Source of the DNA: Hippea sp964442345
Lineage (GTDB): Bacteria > Campylobacterota_A > Desulfurellia > Desulfurellales > Hippeaceae
Direction: 5' to 3'
Length of the DNA stretch: 45,792 nt
Assembly: GCA_964442345.1 (NCBI GenBank)
Contig: CAYTZD010000001.1
Location: forward strand, 1-45,792
Position 1 is the first letter of the stretch. Each line of letters opens with the position of its first letter. This document shows positions 1 through 8,130 of this stretch, piece after piece. The position numbers and the translations under genes are program-made. The notes below the pieces were generated by a model. It searched no databases. It was not told where the DNA came from and was given only the letters and a program-made list of their open reading frames with translations.

Positions 1-92
1 ATGCTATGGCTATAAGGCCGATAGGGTATAAGTGGAAACGCTTATGCCTCCCGTGATTGGAAAGGAGATAGAGATGCCTGTTTTTATCTTTT
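1..92 (+). ncRNA. Moco (molybdenum cofactor) riboswitch-like RNA, 5' end cut by window edge
   Basis: Bases 28-34 and 39-45 form a 7-bp stem capped by a GAAA tetraloop (35-38). The block GCCTCCCGTGATTGGAAAGG at 46-65 follows directly. From memory, the same order (hairpin, then GCCTCCCGT..TGGAAAGG) occurs in the E. coli moaA leader and defines the Moco RNA motif, in which a GNRA loop docks on a receptor. CTCC 48-51 can pair with GGAG 64-67. A T-rich run at 80-92 could belong to the expression platform. The 5' strand of the closing stem probably lies before base 1. The downstream gene encodes an oxyanion-binding protein of the molybdate/tungstate type, which fits the proposed ligand class. Confidence 0.75.
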
Positions 93-131
93 AGTTTAAT
101 CCTTAGCTTATACGAGATGTTGGAGGTTGTT

Positions 132-881
132 ATGCGTAGATTAGCCTTTTTAGTTTTGATATTCTTTCTTGTTTTGGGTTTTGACAGTTTTTCGTGCACG
201 CTTTATTGGTTTAGCGGTGCTGGTATTAAAAAGCCTGCCAAAGAGATAGCAGGTATGTTTTCTAAAAGTCATCATTGCAGGGTTGTTATTATATCTGGTG
301 GTTCTGGTCAGGTTTTAAATGAGATGCTTCAGGCCAAAAAAGGTGATGTTTATACCCTTGTTGATTCTAACTTTTTAAAAGAAGCCCTAAGATATGGCAT
401 TGTAGAGAGATATAAAAAGATTGTTGAATTAACGCCAGTGTTTATTGTGTCTAAGAATGCAGAAGGTAGGATAAAAAGCATAGAAGACCTTGCAAAACCA
501 GATGTTAAGATTGCAGCTGCCAATCCTAAAGCTGTGGCTGTTGGTAGGGTGTTTTATGGAATAATGAAAAGACTTCCCGATAATCTTAGAAATAAGATAG
601 AGAAAAATGTGGTGGTTAAGTGCTTAAATGTTCTTCAGATAGTTGGTTATGTAAAAAGTGGCGTTGTTGATGCTGGTATTGTTCTTGATAAGGTGCTTAT
701 AAGAGACACAAATCTCAAATGGATAGATATATCAGAAAATTACAACATTCACAGATATGCCTATGTTGCTTTGATAAAATATTCAAGCCACAAAAATGAA
801 GCCAAAGAGCTATATGACTTTATACTTAAGCATCTCGATGTTTATAAAAGATATGGATTTGAACTTGTAAAGACCAATTAA
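132..881 (+). CDS. ModA-like molybdate/tungstate periplasmic binding protein
   Basis: A 249-residue extracytoplasmic solute-binding protein. The N-terminus (MRRLAFLVLIFFLVLG) is a signal peptide with a basic start and hydrophobic core, ending near FSC. A ModA-type fold is indicated by the early YWFSGAGI segment, the ligand-loop-like SGGSGQVLNEM and the GDVYTLVDSN segment. I chose the ATG at 132 over one at 117 because GGAGG at 122-126 is correctly spaced and the signal peptide then begins at residue 1. No permease or ATPase gene follows; any partners must lie upstream of the window or elsewhere. The Moco-like RNA directly in front suggests control by molybdenum or tungsten cofactor. Specificity between molybdate and tungstate cannot be read from the sequence. 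Confidence 0.8.
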   Translation: MRRLAFLVLIFFLVLGFDSFSCTLYWFSGAGIKKPAKEIAGMFSKSHHCRVVIISGGSGQVLNEMLQAKKGDVYTLVDSNFLKEALRYGIVERYKKIVELTPVFIVSKNAEGRIKSIEDLAKPDVKIAAANPKAVAVGRVFYGIMKRLPDNLRNKIEKNVVVKCLNVLQIVGYVKSGVVDAGIVLDKVLIRDTNLKWIDISENYNIHRYAYVALIKYSSHKNEAKELYDFILKHLDVYKRYGFELVKTN

Positions 882-910
882 AAGGCATTTTGTTTGATAT
901 ATGAGATTAT

Positions 911-1546
911 ATGGAGTATTATTTAAATATGAAGGTGTTTCTGATTGATGTAGATAATACGGTTTATCCGCAGGAAGCAGGGATATTTGACCTTGTGGAT
1001 AAAAGAATAAACGAATATATGATTAAGTTTTTGGATATGGACCCTGAAGAAGTGCCGAGAAAAAGGATAGAATATTGGCACACATACGGCACAACGATGG
1101 CTGGTTTGATGAAGCATTATCATATAGACCCTAACCACTTTCTTGAATTTACGCACGATGTTGAACTGGATGGGCTTATAAAACCCAATCCGCAGCTGAG
1201 AGAGAAGCTAAAAAAGATGGATGCTGTTAAGATTGCGTTTACAAATGCGCCATTAAAACATGCCAAAAAGGTTTTAGAACTTGTTGGAATAATAGATCTG
1301 TTTGTTGATATATTTGACATAATTAGTTCAGATTTTATAGGCAAGCCGCACAAGTATCCGTATAAGAAGATAGTAGAACTTACAAAGGCAAAAACATATT
1401 TAATGGCAGACGATGTTGACAGAAATATAAAGACGGCTGCCAAGCTGGGTATGTTTACCATTCATATATCTAAGGATGGTGGTGTTGGGCATTTGAATGT
1501 TGATAAACTTGAGAATGTGCCTGTTGAAGTTGTTAACTCTTTATAA
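911..1546 (+). CDS. HAD-superfamily hydrolase, pyrimidine 5'-nucleotidase-like
   Basis: A soluble HAD-fold phosphatase of about 205-211 residues. Motif I is FLIDVDNTVYP (first Asp nucleophile), the motif II threonine is in IAFTNAP, the motif III lysine is in GKPHKYPYK, and motif IV is YLMADDVDRN. The helical cap with KRINEYM and a long acidic stretch resembles the SDT1/PPM1-type pyrimidine 5'-nucleotidase branch. The exact substrate is a family-based guess. Two starts are possible (911, or 929 which begins MKVFLIDVDN); neither has a convincing Shine-Dalgarno sequence. The gene lies 29 nt after the binding-protein gene and its 3' end overlaps convergent speB by 14 nt. Confidence 0.8.
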   Translation: MEYYLNMKVFLIDVDNTVYPQEAGIFDLVDKRINEYMIKFLDMDPEEVPRKRIEYWHTYGTTMAGLMKHYHIDPNHFLEFTHDVELDGLIKPNPQLREKLKKMDAVKIAFTNAPLKHAKKVLELVGIIDLFVDIFDIISSDFIGKPHKYPYKKIVELTKAKTYLMADDVDRNIKTAAKLGMFTIHISKDGGVGHLNVDKLENVPVEVVNSL

Positions 1547-2366
1547 GAAGTAGAAGTTCCCTTACAACACTTGCAGCAACAACGGATGATACGCCGCTTT
1601 GGTCGTAATGTGGCGATAATTCAACCACATCTGCACCGATTAGCCTTTTGTCTTTAAGCATAAGAAGGAAATTGAGAAGTTCTTTGTATGTAATGCCGCC
1701 GGGTTCTGGTGTGCCTGTGCCAGCTAATATAGAAGGGTCAAGCACATCAAGGTCAACCGTTAGATAGATAGGCCTGTCATTTATCTCATCTAAGAATTTT
1801 TTAGCTTTGGATAGGTCAAACATGCACATGTTTTTATCTCTTAAAGGCAGAAGTTTATCTTCTCTTACCATACTTCGTATGCCAAGCTGGTAAAGATTTT
1901 CAAAGCCTACAACTTCAGCCGTTCTTCTCATAACCGTTGCATGTGAGAATTTTTCTGCTCTATATGAATCTATAAGATCGCTGTGTGCATCAAGTTGAAT
2001 AACGACCAAATCCTTAAACTTCCTTTTGTGCGCCTTTATTATGGGATAACTTATTAGATGCTCTCCACCTAAAGCTAAGACCCTTTTGCCCTTTATAATT
2101 ATTTTATGGATGAAACCTTCTATTATCTCAAGGTTAAGCTTAACATCAGAATAAGAAAGCGGTATATCACCTATATCGTAAAACCGTATCTCCCTTAAAT
2201 CTTTGTCTTGATAGGGACTGTATGATTCTATACCGTAGGATGCTTCCCTTATAGCTTCTGGAGCAAAGCGAGATCCAGGTCTAAAAGTGGATGTGCCATC
2301 GTAAGGCACACCCACCATGACTATGCGTGATTTTTTTAGATTTGGATTGCTGCAGTAGTAATTCAT
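1533..2366 (-). CDS. speB: Agmatinase / agmatine ureohydrolase family
   Basis: A ureohydrolase of the arginase/agmatinase fold, about 277 residues. The Mn2+ ligand motifs are all present: ALGGEHL, QLDAHSDL and TVDLDVLDPS. The family reaction is agmatine to putrescine plus urea. I chose the ATG at 2366, which overlaps the pdaD stop as ATGA, over an ATG 12 nt upstream. It is the last gene of speD-pdaD-speB and so acts right after arginine decarboxylation. No spermidine synthase gene lies nearby. In some thermophiles the homologous enzyme acts on N1-aminopropylagmatine instead, and sequence alone does not separate the two uses. Confidence 0.92.
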   Translation of the reverse strand: MNYYCSNPNLKKSRIVMVGVPYDGTSTFRPGSRFAPEAIREASYGIESYSPYQDKDLREIRFYDIGDIPLSYSDVKLNLEIIEGFIHKIIIKGKRVLALGGEHLISYPIIKAHKRKFKDLVVIQLDAHSDLIDSYRAEKFSHATVMRRTAEVVGFENLYQLGIRSMVREDKLLPLRDKNMCMFDLSKAKKFLDEINDRPIYLTVDLDVLDPSILAGTGTPEPGGITYKELLNFLLMLKDKRLIGADVVELSPHYDQSGVSSVVAASVVRELLLLIKS

Positions 2367-2842
2367 TGATTTTCCCACCAGAGAACAACACAGGCAAAAA
2401 CGGCTCCGTGTTCTTCAACTATGTGGTCAACGGCGATACTCTCAATTTTTTCTATCTCATACCCCCTGTATTTCATGCCCCATTCCGCCATCTTTCTAAC
2501 TTGTTTTTCGGCTTCTTCCTTTGTGATGTCGTAATCTTCAAATTCCATAATAAGGCCGTTCTTTGCCTTATCTTTTGGTATGCCTATAGCCACTGCTGCT
2601 GCAATCCTTTGGCCTTTTTTTGATGATGTTAAAGCAGCATAGGCAACAGGCACTAAATCTCCCAACGGCAGTTCAATAGCATTAACCTTTTTACAGTGTG
2701 GGGGTAAAATAGAGCTCATCTTTACTAAATTTGTATTTCCAACGCCGCTTTTTAGAAGTGCTACATCGAAGGCATTGAGTTCACTGAAGCCTTCAGCTGC
2801 AGCTGCTTTTATAGTGTAGATATTCGGAGCCTTATTGAACAT
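2363..2842 (-). CDS. pdaD: Pyruvoyl-dependent arginine decarboxylase
   Basis: A 159-residue proenzyme that makes agmatine from arginine using a pyruvoyl group instead of PLP. The self-cleavage site is in NLVKMSSILPP: cutting between Ser43 and Ser44 would turn Ser44 into the pyruvoyl group of the larger subunit. The conserved GDLVPVAYA and the C-terminal MEFEDYDITKEEAE and EHGAVFACVV segments fit the family. AGGAGG lies about 8 nt before the ATG. The gene is 30 nt downstream of speD and overlaps speB by 4 nt, giving arginine to agmatine to putrescine in one transcript. Confidence 0.93.
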   Translation of the reverse strand: MFNKAPNIYTIKAAAAEGFSELNAFDVALLKSGVGNTNLVKMSSILPPHCKKVNAIELPLGDLVPVAYAALTSSKKGQRIAAAVAIGIPKDKAKNGLIMEFEDYDITKEEAEKQVRKMAEWGMKYRGYEIEKIESIAVDHIVEEHGAVFACVVLWWENQ

Positions 2843-2872
2843 GTAAGGTTTCCTCCTAAATAAATAACTTAC

Positions 2873-3301
2873 TTAAATAAAAGCAGCGCTATTGTTTTCT
2901 TGTTTCTGTTTTTGTTGATGTATAAGAAACGGTTTAAATTCTAAGTTTTCAATATCTAAAACGCCACGGAGAACTTCTTTTTCTTCCGTCCGTGAAGGTT
3001 TAAGAACCTTTTTTAGATATTCGTGTGCTTTCCAGGGATTTGATGAATCACCACATGTAAAGAAATCAACTGCTGCAAACCCATATTCAGGCCAAGTGTG
3101 GATTGCAAGGTGGGATTCTGCGACGATTACGACGCCGCTAACACCAAAAGGATCAAAGGTTCTAAAAGAAGAAGAGATCACAGTTGCATTAGCAGCTTTA
3201 GCTGCTTCAATTAAGTGCTTCTCCAATGCCTTTGGGTCATTGAGAAGCTTTTTGTCACACTCAAAGTACTCAGCCAAAACATGTCTTCCAAGTGCCTTCA
3301 C
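2873..3301 (-). CDS. speD: S-adenosylmethionine decarboxylase proenzyme
   Basis: A 142-residue prokaryotic SAM decarboxylase that supplies the aminopropyl donor for spermidine. The cleavage site is ESHLAIHTWPEYG, with Ser63 the expected pyruvoyl precursor; catalytic His68 and Cys83 (FFTCGD) are present. The start is GTG at 3301, with AGGAGGG seven bases upstream. An ATG four bases earlier is out of frame. The C-terminal tail after residue 120 is Gln/Lys-rich and looks non-conserved. First gene of the polyamine operon, behind a strong sigma-70 promoter. Confidence 0.95.
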   Translation of the reverse strand: MKALGRHVLAEYFECDKKLLNDPKALEKHLIEAAKAANATVISSSFRTFDPFGVSGVVIVAESHLAIHTWPEYGFAAVDFFTCGDSSNPWKAHEYLKKVLKPSRTEEKEVLRGVLDIENLEFKPFLIHQQKQKQENNSAAFI

Positions 3302-3365
3302 TCATGTGCCCTCCTTTTTTCTTCTAAAAGTTTTCTGCCACACATAAGCATGGCAACAGTCGTCT

Positions 3366-3394
3366 TATATACCACGCTTGAAGCTAAAAGTCAA
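3366..3394 (-). promoter_or_regulatory. Sigma-70-type promoter of speD operon
   Basis: Read on the minus strand, TTGACT (3394-3389) and TATATA (3371-3366) are separated by exactly 17 nt. Transcription would start near 3359, giving a leader of about 57 nt before the GTG of speD. I saw no riboswitch in this short leader. Confidence 0.75.
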
Positions 3395-3404
3395 AAACTT
3401 ATCT

Positions 3405-3428
3405 TGCCAAGCAGATTGGCATTTTTTT
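3405..3428 (+). terminator. Intrinsic terminator-like hairpin, plus strand
   Basis: TGCCAA (3405-3410), loop GCAGA, and TTGGCA (3416-3421) are followed by seven T residues (3422-3428). This has the form of a rho-independent terminator for plus-strand transcription. It sits between the divergent speD and ilvB promoters, so no plus-strand gene ends here. It may stop antisense transcripts coming out of speD. The 6-bp stem is short. Confidence 0.5.
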
Positions 3429-3429
3429 C

Positions 3430-3458
3430 TTGATTGTTTTGGGTTGAATCATTATAAT
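3430..3458 (+). promoter_or_regulatory. Sigma-70-type promoter of the ilvB operon
   Basis: TTGATT (3430-3435), a 17-nt spacer and TATAAT (3453-3458). Start would be near 3465, leaving a leader of about 58 nt with AAGGAGGGG just before ilvB. No leader peptide, T-box or attenuator is visible in the leader. It probably drives much of the gene run to 17614. Confidence 0.75.
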
Positions 3459-3523
3459 AAGCCTTCAAAACCAAGGGGGGATTGCTTACTTTTTTCCTAT
3501 AACTTTAATTTTAAGGAGGGGAG

Positions 3524-5221
3524 ATGAAACTTACAGGAGCCCAGATTTTTATAGAAGCTTTAAAAAAAGAAGGTGTTAAGCATCTTTTTGGGATTCCAGG
3601 CGGTGCAATTATAGACCTTCACGATGAGTTATATAAACAAGATGATGTCAAATTTATATTGACAAGACACGAGCAAGCTGCCGTTCATATGGCTGATGGC
3701 TATGCAAGGGCAACGGGTAAGCCGGGTGTTGCTTTGGTTACAAGTGGCCCTGGTGCGACAAATACCGTGACAGGCCTTGCAACGGCTTATATGGATTCAA
3801 TCCCTGTTATTGTATTTACAGGTCAGGTTCCAACGCCACTGATAGGCAACGATGCATTTCAAGAAGCCGATATAGTTGGAATGACGCGTTCCTGTACGAA
3901 GTATAACTTTCTTGTTAAAAGTGTTGATGAGCTTGCATATATCATAAAGAAGGCATTCTATATAGCAACAACAGGAAGGCCGGGACCTGTTTTAATAGAT
4001 TTTCCAAAGGATGTTCAGGTGGCTGAAACAGAATTTAAGTATCCAGACAGTATTCACATAAGAGGCTACAATCCAACATATCACGGCAACCCAAAGCAGA
4101 TGAAGAAGGTTGTAAAAGCCATAGCATCTGCTAAAAAGCCGCTTCTGTATGTTGGTGGTGGTGCTATAATCTCAGGAGCACACAACGAGATATATAAACT
4201 TGCAAAGAAGCTTCAAATACCTGTATTCACAACGCTTATGGGTATAGGTGCATATCCTGAAGATGATGAATTGAGTCTTGGAATGGCTGGAATGCACGGC
4301 ACATACAGGGCAAATATGGCTATTCAATATTGCGATTTACTTATATCCATAGGTGCAAGGTTTGATGATAGGGTTACAGGTAAGGTTTCTGAGTTTGCAC
4401 CGTATGCAAAGATAGTGCATATAGATATAGACCCAACAAGCATAAGCAAAAATATAAAGGTTGATTATCCGCTTGTTGGTGATGCAAAGCTTGTGCTTCA
4501 AGAGATGTTGCCGATGTTTGATGAATATTCTACTGTGGATTGGAAGGAAGTAAGAAAGCCATGGCTTGAACAGATAGAGAAGTGGAAGAACGAGCATAGG
4601 CTTGCTTACAACACAGAAACAGACGAGATATTACCGCAATATGTTATAGAAAAACTGGCTGAATTAACTAAAGACGATGATCCTATAATATCAACAGAAG
4701 TTGGTCAGCATCAGATGTGGGTTGCACAGTTTTACACATTTAAAAAACCGAGAAGATTGTTGACTTCTGGCGGTTTGGGAACGATGGGATACGGTTTTCC
4801 AGCAGGTATAGGCGCCCAATTTGCCGTTGGAGACGACAAGCCTGTTTATGTAATAGCTGGTGATGGAAGTTTTCAGATGAACGAACAGGAACTTGCAACG
4901 ATTGTTGCATACAATAAACCCGTGAAGGTTATTATTCTAAACAACGGCTATCTTGGAATGGTTAGACAGTGGCAGCAGCTGTTTTATGGCAGGAGATACG
5001 CAAATACGAATATCGAAGTTCAGCCTGACTTTGTCAAGCTTGCCGAAAGCTATGGAATCAAGGCAAAAAGGATTAGGAAGAAAGAAGAAGTGGAAGATGC
5101 GTTGATTGAAGTTAGGGAGTATAAGGGTCCTTATATTTTGGATGTGATTATAGCAAGAGAAGAAAATGTTTATCCTATGGTGCCTGCTGGTGCACCACTT
5201 AACAATATGCTGCTTACATAA
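3524..5221 (+). CDS. ilvB: Acetolactate synthase, large (catalytic) subunit
   Basis: A 565-residue ThDP enzyme that condenses pyruvate to acetolactate, or pyruvate with 2-oxobutyrate, at the first common step of valine, leucine and isoleucine synthesis. Visible parts are the N-terminal ThDP domain with catalytic Glu in ILTRHEQAAVHMA, the central FAD domain with GARFDDRVTG, and the C-terminal ThDP/Mg motif GDGSFQMNEQE..NNGYLGMVRQWQ. Length is normal. A strong AAGGAGGGG precedes the ATG. ilvN follows after 16 nt. Confidence 0.97.
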   Translation: MKLTGAQIFIEALKKEGVKHLFGIPGGAIIDLHDELYKQDDVKFILTRHEQAAVHMADGYARATGKPGVALVTSGPGATNTVTGLATAYMDSIPVIVFTGQVPTPLIGNDAFQEADIVGMTRSCTKYNFLVKSVDELAYIIKKAFYIATTGRPGPVLIDFPKDVQVAETEFKYPDSIHIRGYNPTYHGNPKQMKKVVKAIASAKKPLLYVGGGAIISGAHNEIYKLAKKLQIPVFTTLMGIGAYPEDDELSLGMAGMHGTYRANMAIQYCDLLISIGARFDDRVTGKVSEFAPYAKIVHIDIDPTSISKNIKVDYPLVGDAKLVLQEMLPMFDEYSTVDWKEVRKPWLEQIEKWKNEHRLAYNTETDEILPQYVIEKLAELTKDDDPIISTEVGQHQMWVAQFYTFKKPRRLLTSGGLGTMGYGFPAGIGAQFAVGDDKPVYVIAGDGSFQMNEQELATIVAYNKPVKVIILNNGYLGMVRQWQQLFYGRRYANTNIEVQPDFVKLAESYGIKAKRIRKKEEVEDALIEVREYKGPYILDVIIAREENVYPMVPAGAPLNNMLLT

Positions 5222-5237
5222 AAGAAAGGGGTGGGTC

Positions 5238-5720
5238 ATGAAAAGAATATTCTCAATTATAGTTGAAAATCAATCGGGTGTTTTATCAAGGGTTGCCAAT
5301 CTCTTCTCAGCAAGAGGCTACAACATAGAATCGCTAAGTGTTGCACCGATAAACGAAGAAGGTTTATCAAGAATGACGATAGTTACAGAAGGCGATGAGA
5401 GGGTTTTAGAACAGATAGGCAAGCAATTGAATAAACTGATAGATGTTATAAAGGTTCACGAATTTGGAGAAGAGCCATTCGTTGAGCGAGAGATGGCTTT
5501 GATAAAGATGCATACCGATATGAATACAAGAGCAGAAGTATTAAGGATTGTTGATATATTCCGTGGCAAGGTTGTCGATGTATCGCATGATTCATACACT
5601 ATAGAAGTTACGGGTGATTCAACAAAGATTGACGCTATTTTGAGCTTACTTGAACCGCTTGGTATAAAAGAGCTTGCAAGAACGGGAAAAGTGGCTATGA
5701 TTAGAGAAAGAAAGAGATGA
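5238..5720 (+). CDS. ilvN: Acetolactate synthase, small (regulatory) subunit
   Basis: A 160-residue regulatory partner of IlvB. The N-terminal ACT domain begins MKRIFSIIVENQSGVLSRVA and runs to about residue 75; the C-terminal ALS_ss_C domain contains REMALIKM and RAEVLRIVDIFRGKVVDV. In this family the ACT domain binds valine for feedback inhibition. I chose the ATG at 5238 because AAAGGGGTGG precedes it and the conserved start of the family matches. A longer open frame beginning in ilvB is not supported. Confidence 0.96.
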   Translation: MKRIFSIIVENQSGVLSRVANLFSARGYNIESLSVAPINEEGLSRMTIVTEGDERVLEQIGKQLNKLIDVIKVHEFGEEPFVEREMALIKMHTDMNTRAEVLRIVDIFRGKVVDVSHDSYTIEVTGDSTKIDAILSLLEPLGIKELARTGKVAMIRERKR

Positions 5721-5736
5721 AGGAGGGAGATGAAAA

Positions 5737-6759
5737 ATGGCTTTGAATGTTTATTATGAAAAGGATGCAGATTTATCTTTGATAAAATCAAAGAAGATTG
5801 CCGTCATAGGATACGGTTCTCAAGGTTATGCACACTCAAATAACCTTAAAGATTCTGGATGCGATGTTGTCGTTGGATTGAGAAAAGGGTCAAAGTCTTG
5901 GAAAAAGGCAGAAGATGCTGGATTGAAGGTTTTAGAGACAGCCGAAGCTGCAGCCTGGGCGGATGTTATAATGATACTTGCACCCGATGAGCTTCAGCCT
6001 GAAATTTATAAAGAGTCAATAGAACCCAATCTCAAAGAAGGCGATACGATAGCATTTGGTCATGGTTTTAATATACACTTCAAACAGATAGTGCCACCAG
6101 AGACTGTTAATGTTATGATGATAGCACCAAAGGGACCAGGGCACCTTGTAAGAAGGGAGTATGAGCTTGGCAGAGGAGTCCCAATGCTTATTGCCGTTGC
6201 CAATGACTATTCTGGCAATACAAAAGAGCTTGCACTAAGCTATGCTGCTGCGATAGGTGGTGCAAGGGCTGGTGTTATAGAGACAACATTCAAAGACGAG
6301 ACAGAAACGGATTTGTTTGGTGAACAGACGGTTCTCTGTGGCGGTGTTACATCACTTGTAAAGGCTGGGTTTGAGACGCTTGTTGAAGCTGGTTATCCAG
6401 AAGAGATGGCATACTTTGAAACATTCCACGAGCTTAAACTCATTGTCGATTTAATGTATGAAAGCGGTATCTCAGGTATGAGATATTCCATCTCAAACAC
6501 TGCCAAATATGGTGATGTAACAAGAGGGCCAAGGGTAATAGATCAGTCAGTAAAAGAGAGAATGAAAGAGATTTTAAAAGAGATACAAAGCGGTGAGTTT
6601 GCGCGAGAATGGGTGCTTGAAAACAAAAGCGGCAGAACAGTATTCAACGCTTTAATAAATAAGGACAAAGAGCATCAGATAGAGAAGGTCGGAGAAAGAC
6701 TAAGAAAGATGATGCCGTGGATTCAGGAGAATAAGGCTATTGATGAATCTAAAAACTAA
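5737..6759 (+). CDS. ilvC: Ketol-acid reductoisomerase
   Basis: A 340-residue class I (short) enzyme that converts acetolactate to dihydroxyisovalerate with NAD(P)H and Mg2+. The Rossmann motif is IAVIGYGSQGYAHSNNL. The cofactor loop VGLRKGSKSWKKA resembles that of NADPH-using members. The metal-binding region includes DETETDLFGEQ and FETFHELKLIVDLMYE. AAGGAGGGAG precedes the ATG. The 3' end overlaps psd by 17 nt. The ilvC-psd-pssA-leuA order is seen in several bacterial phyla. Confidence 0.97.
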   Translation: MALNVYYEKDADLSLIKSKKIAVIGYGSQGYAHSNNLKDSGCDVVVGLRKGSKSWKKAEDAGLKVLETAEAAAWADVIMILAPDELQPEIYKESIEPNLKEGDTIAFGHGFNIHFKQIVPPETVNVMMIAPKGPGHLVRREYELGRGVPMLIAVANDYSGNTKELALSYAAAIGGARAGVIETTFKDETETDLFGEQTVLCGGVTSLVKAGFETLVEAGYPEEMAYFETFHELKLIVDLMYESGISGMRYSISNTAKYGDVTRGPRVIDQSVKERMKEILKEIQSGEFAREWVLENKSGRTVFNALINKDKEHQIEKVGERLRKMMPWIQENKAIDESKN

Positions 6760-7396
6760 AGAGAGCGACATAATAGCCAAAGAAGGCTATCCGTTTATAG
6801 CAGGCGGTTTAGCGTCTGCTGCTTTGTTCTATAAGTTAAATTTAAAGACGCTTGCTGCTGCAAGTGGTCTGTTTGGACTTTACAGTCTCTATTTTTTTAG
6901 GAATCCAACAAGAAGGCCGCCTGTCTTAAAAAGGGCTATTGTAAGTCCTGCTGATGGTAGGATTATCTCAATAGGAAGACATTACGAGCGTTATTTCTTC
7001 AAAAAGGAAGCCAAAAGAATAAGCATTTTTATGTCTCTGTTTGATGTTCATATCAATAGAATGCCTGCAGATGGCAGGGTTGTTTCTGTTGTGCATAAGT
7101 CAGGTGAATTTTTGTCTGCCTTTAAAGAGAAGGCTTCAGATGTAAATGAGCAGACGGCTTTACTTCTGGATTTAGCATGTGGTAAGAAGATAGTTGTCGT
7201 TCAGATTGCAGGCCTTGTAGCAAGAAGGGTGGTTACATATCCAGAAGAAGGTCAACAGTTGAAGAAGGGTGAGATTTTTGGCATGATACGGTTTGGCTCT
7301 CGTCTTGATGTGTATGTTGAAGATGAATTTGAAGAGACTGTAAGGATTAAAGAGAAGGTAAAAGCCGCAGAGACTATTTTAGGGATATTTAAATGA
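6743..7396 (+). CDS. psd: Phosphatidylserine decarboxylase proenzyme (short type)
   Basis: A 217-residue membrane-associated pyruvoyl enzyme making phosphatidylethanolamine. A hydrophobic N-terminus (about residues 15-50) leads to the FRNPTRRPP signature and SPADGRI. The C-terminal self-cleavage site is in MIRFGSRLDVYV: cutting at Gly-Ser would give the pyruvoyl alpha chain. FGS rather than LGST marks the compact subfamily. A TTG lies directly before the ATG at 6743, which I prefer. pssA starts within the last 4 bases, so the two PE-synthesis enzymes are translationally coupled. Confidence 0.93.
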   Translation: MNLKTKESDIIAKEGYPFIAGGLASAALFYKLNLKTLAAASGLFGLYSLYFFRNPTRRPPVLKRAIVSPADGRIISIGRHYERYFFKKEAKRISIFMSLFDVHINRMPADGRVVSVVHKSGEFLSAFKEKASDVNEQTALLLDLACGKKIVVVQIAGLVARRVVTYPEEGQQLKKGEIFGMIRFGSRLDVYVEDEFEETVRIKEKVKAAETILGIFK

Positions 7397-8130
7397 AAAA
7401 AAACAGAGCTGTATATGTATTGCCTAATATATTTACGACGATAAACTTGGCAGCAGGTTTTTATAGTATTTTACTTGCTTTTTCGTCTAAATTCTTGGCT
7501 GCTGCTTGGGTTATTCTGCTTGGTGTGGTCTTTGATAATCTTGACGGGAAGGTTGCAAGGTTGACGCATACAGAAAGCGAATTTGGAGTTGAATACGATT
7601 CGTTAAGCGATTTGGTTAGCTTTGGTGTTGCGCCTGCCTTTTTGATGTATGCGTTTGTTTTAAAGGATTTTGGAAGACTGGGTATAATAGCTTCGTTTCT
7701 ATTTCTGATATGCGGTGCCTTAAGGCTTGCGCGTTTCAATGTTCAGGCTAATCATAAGGATAGTTTTATAGGTCTTCCAATACCTGGAGCTGCTGCTGTT
7801 GTTGCGTCATTCATACTTGTTTTTTCTAAATTTAACATTGATTCGCATAAGTATAATCTGATTTTCCTTGCAAGTATGTATCTGCTTGCATTTTTGATGA
7901 TAAGTTCGATAAAATATAGAAGCTTTAAGAAGGCAAGCACGGATAAGAAGATTTCAATAAGGGTTTTTGCCTTTATAGTGCTTCTGCTTTCTTTAATTGT
8001 GTTTGAGCCTTATATATTTGTGCCCGTTGCGGCTTTTGCTTATGCATTTTCAGGGCCCATTGAGTATATTTATAAGATTTTGAAGCCAAGAAGGGGGGTG
8101 GCTTATGAGCAGAAAAATAATAATATTTGA
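7393..8130 (+). CDS. pssA: CDP-diacylglycerol-serine O-phosphatidyltransferase
   Basis: A 245-residue integral membrane protein that makes phosphatidylserine from CDP-DAG and serine, the substrate of the adjacent Psd. The CDP-alcohol phosphotransferase motif is complete: DNLDGKVARL followed by EYDSLSDLVSFG, matching D-G-x2-A-R-x8-G-x3-D-x3-D. About six or seven hydrophobic segments follow. The start overlaps psd by 4 nt and the 3' end overlaps leuA by 26 nt. Confidence 0.93.
   Translation: MKKNRAVYVLPNIFTTINLAAGFYSILLAFSSKFLAAAWVILLGVVFDNLDGKVARLTHTESEFGVEYDSLSDLVSFGVAPAFLMYAFVLKDFGRLGIIASFLFLICGALRLARFNVQANHKDSFIGLPIPGAAAVVASFILVFSKFNIDSHKYNLIFLASMYLLAFLMISSIKYRSFKKASTDKKISIRVFAFIVLLLSLIVFEPYIFVPVAAFAYAFSGPIEYIYKILKPRRGVAYEQKNNNI

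Noticed and set aside
3302..3360. SAM riboswitch in the speD leader
   Set aside because: The leader is about 57 nt with only a small GCCA/TGGC stem, too short for any SAM aptamer that I could recognise.
3465..3523. Leader peptide, T-box or attenuator before ilvB
   Set aside because: The leader is too short and shows no Leu/Val/Ile codon run and no T-box sequence.
5166..5237. Longer N-terminus for IlvN starting inside ilvB
   Set aside because: The family N-terminus starts at the ATG at 5238, which has its own ribosome site.
6740..8130. psd-pssA between ilvC and leuA as a novel gene arrangement
   Set aside because: This order recurs in several bacterial phyla, so it is an old operon and not unusual here.
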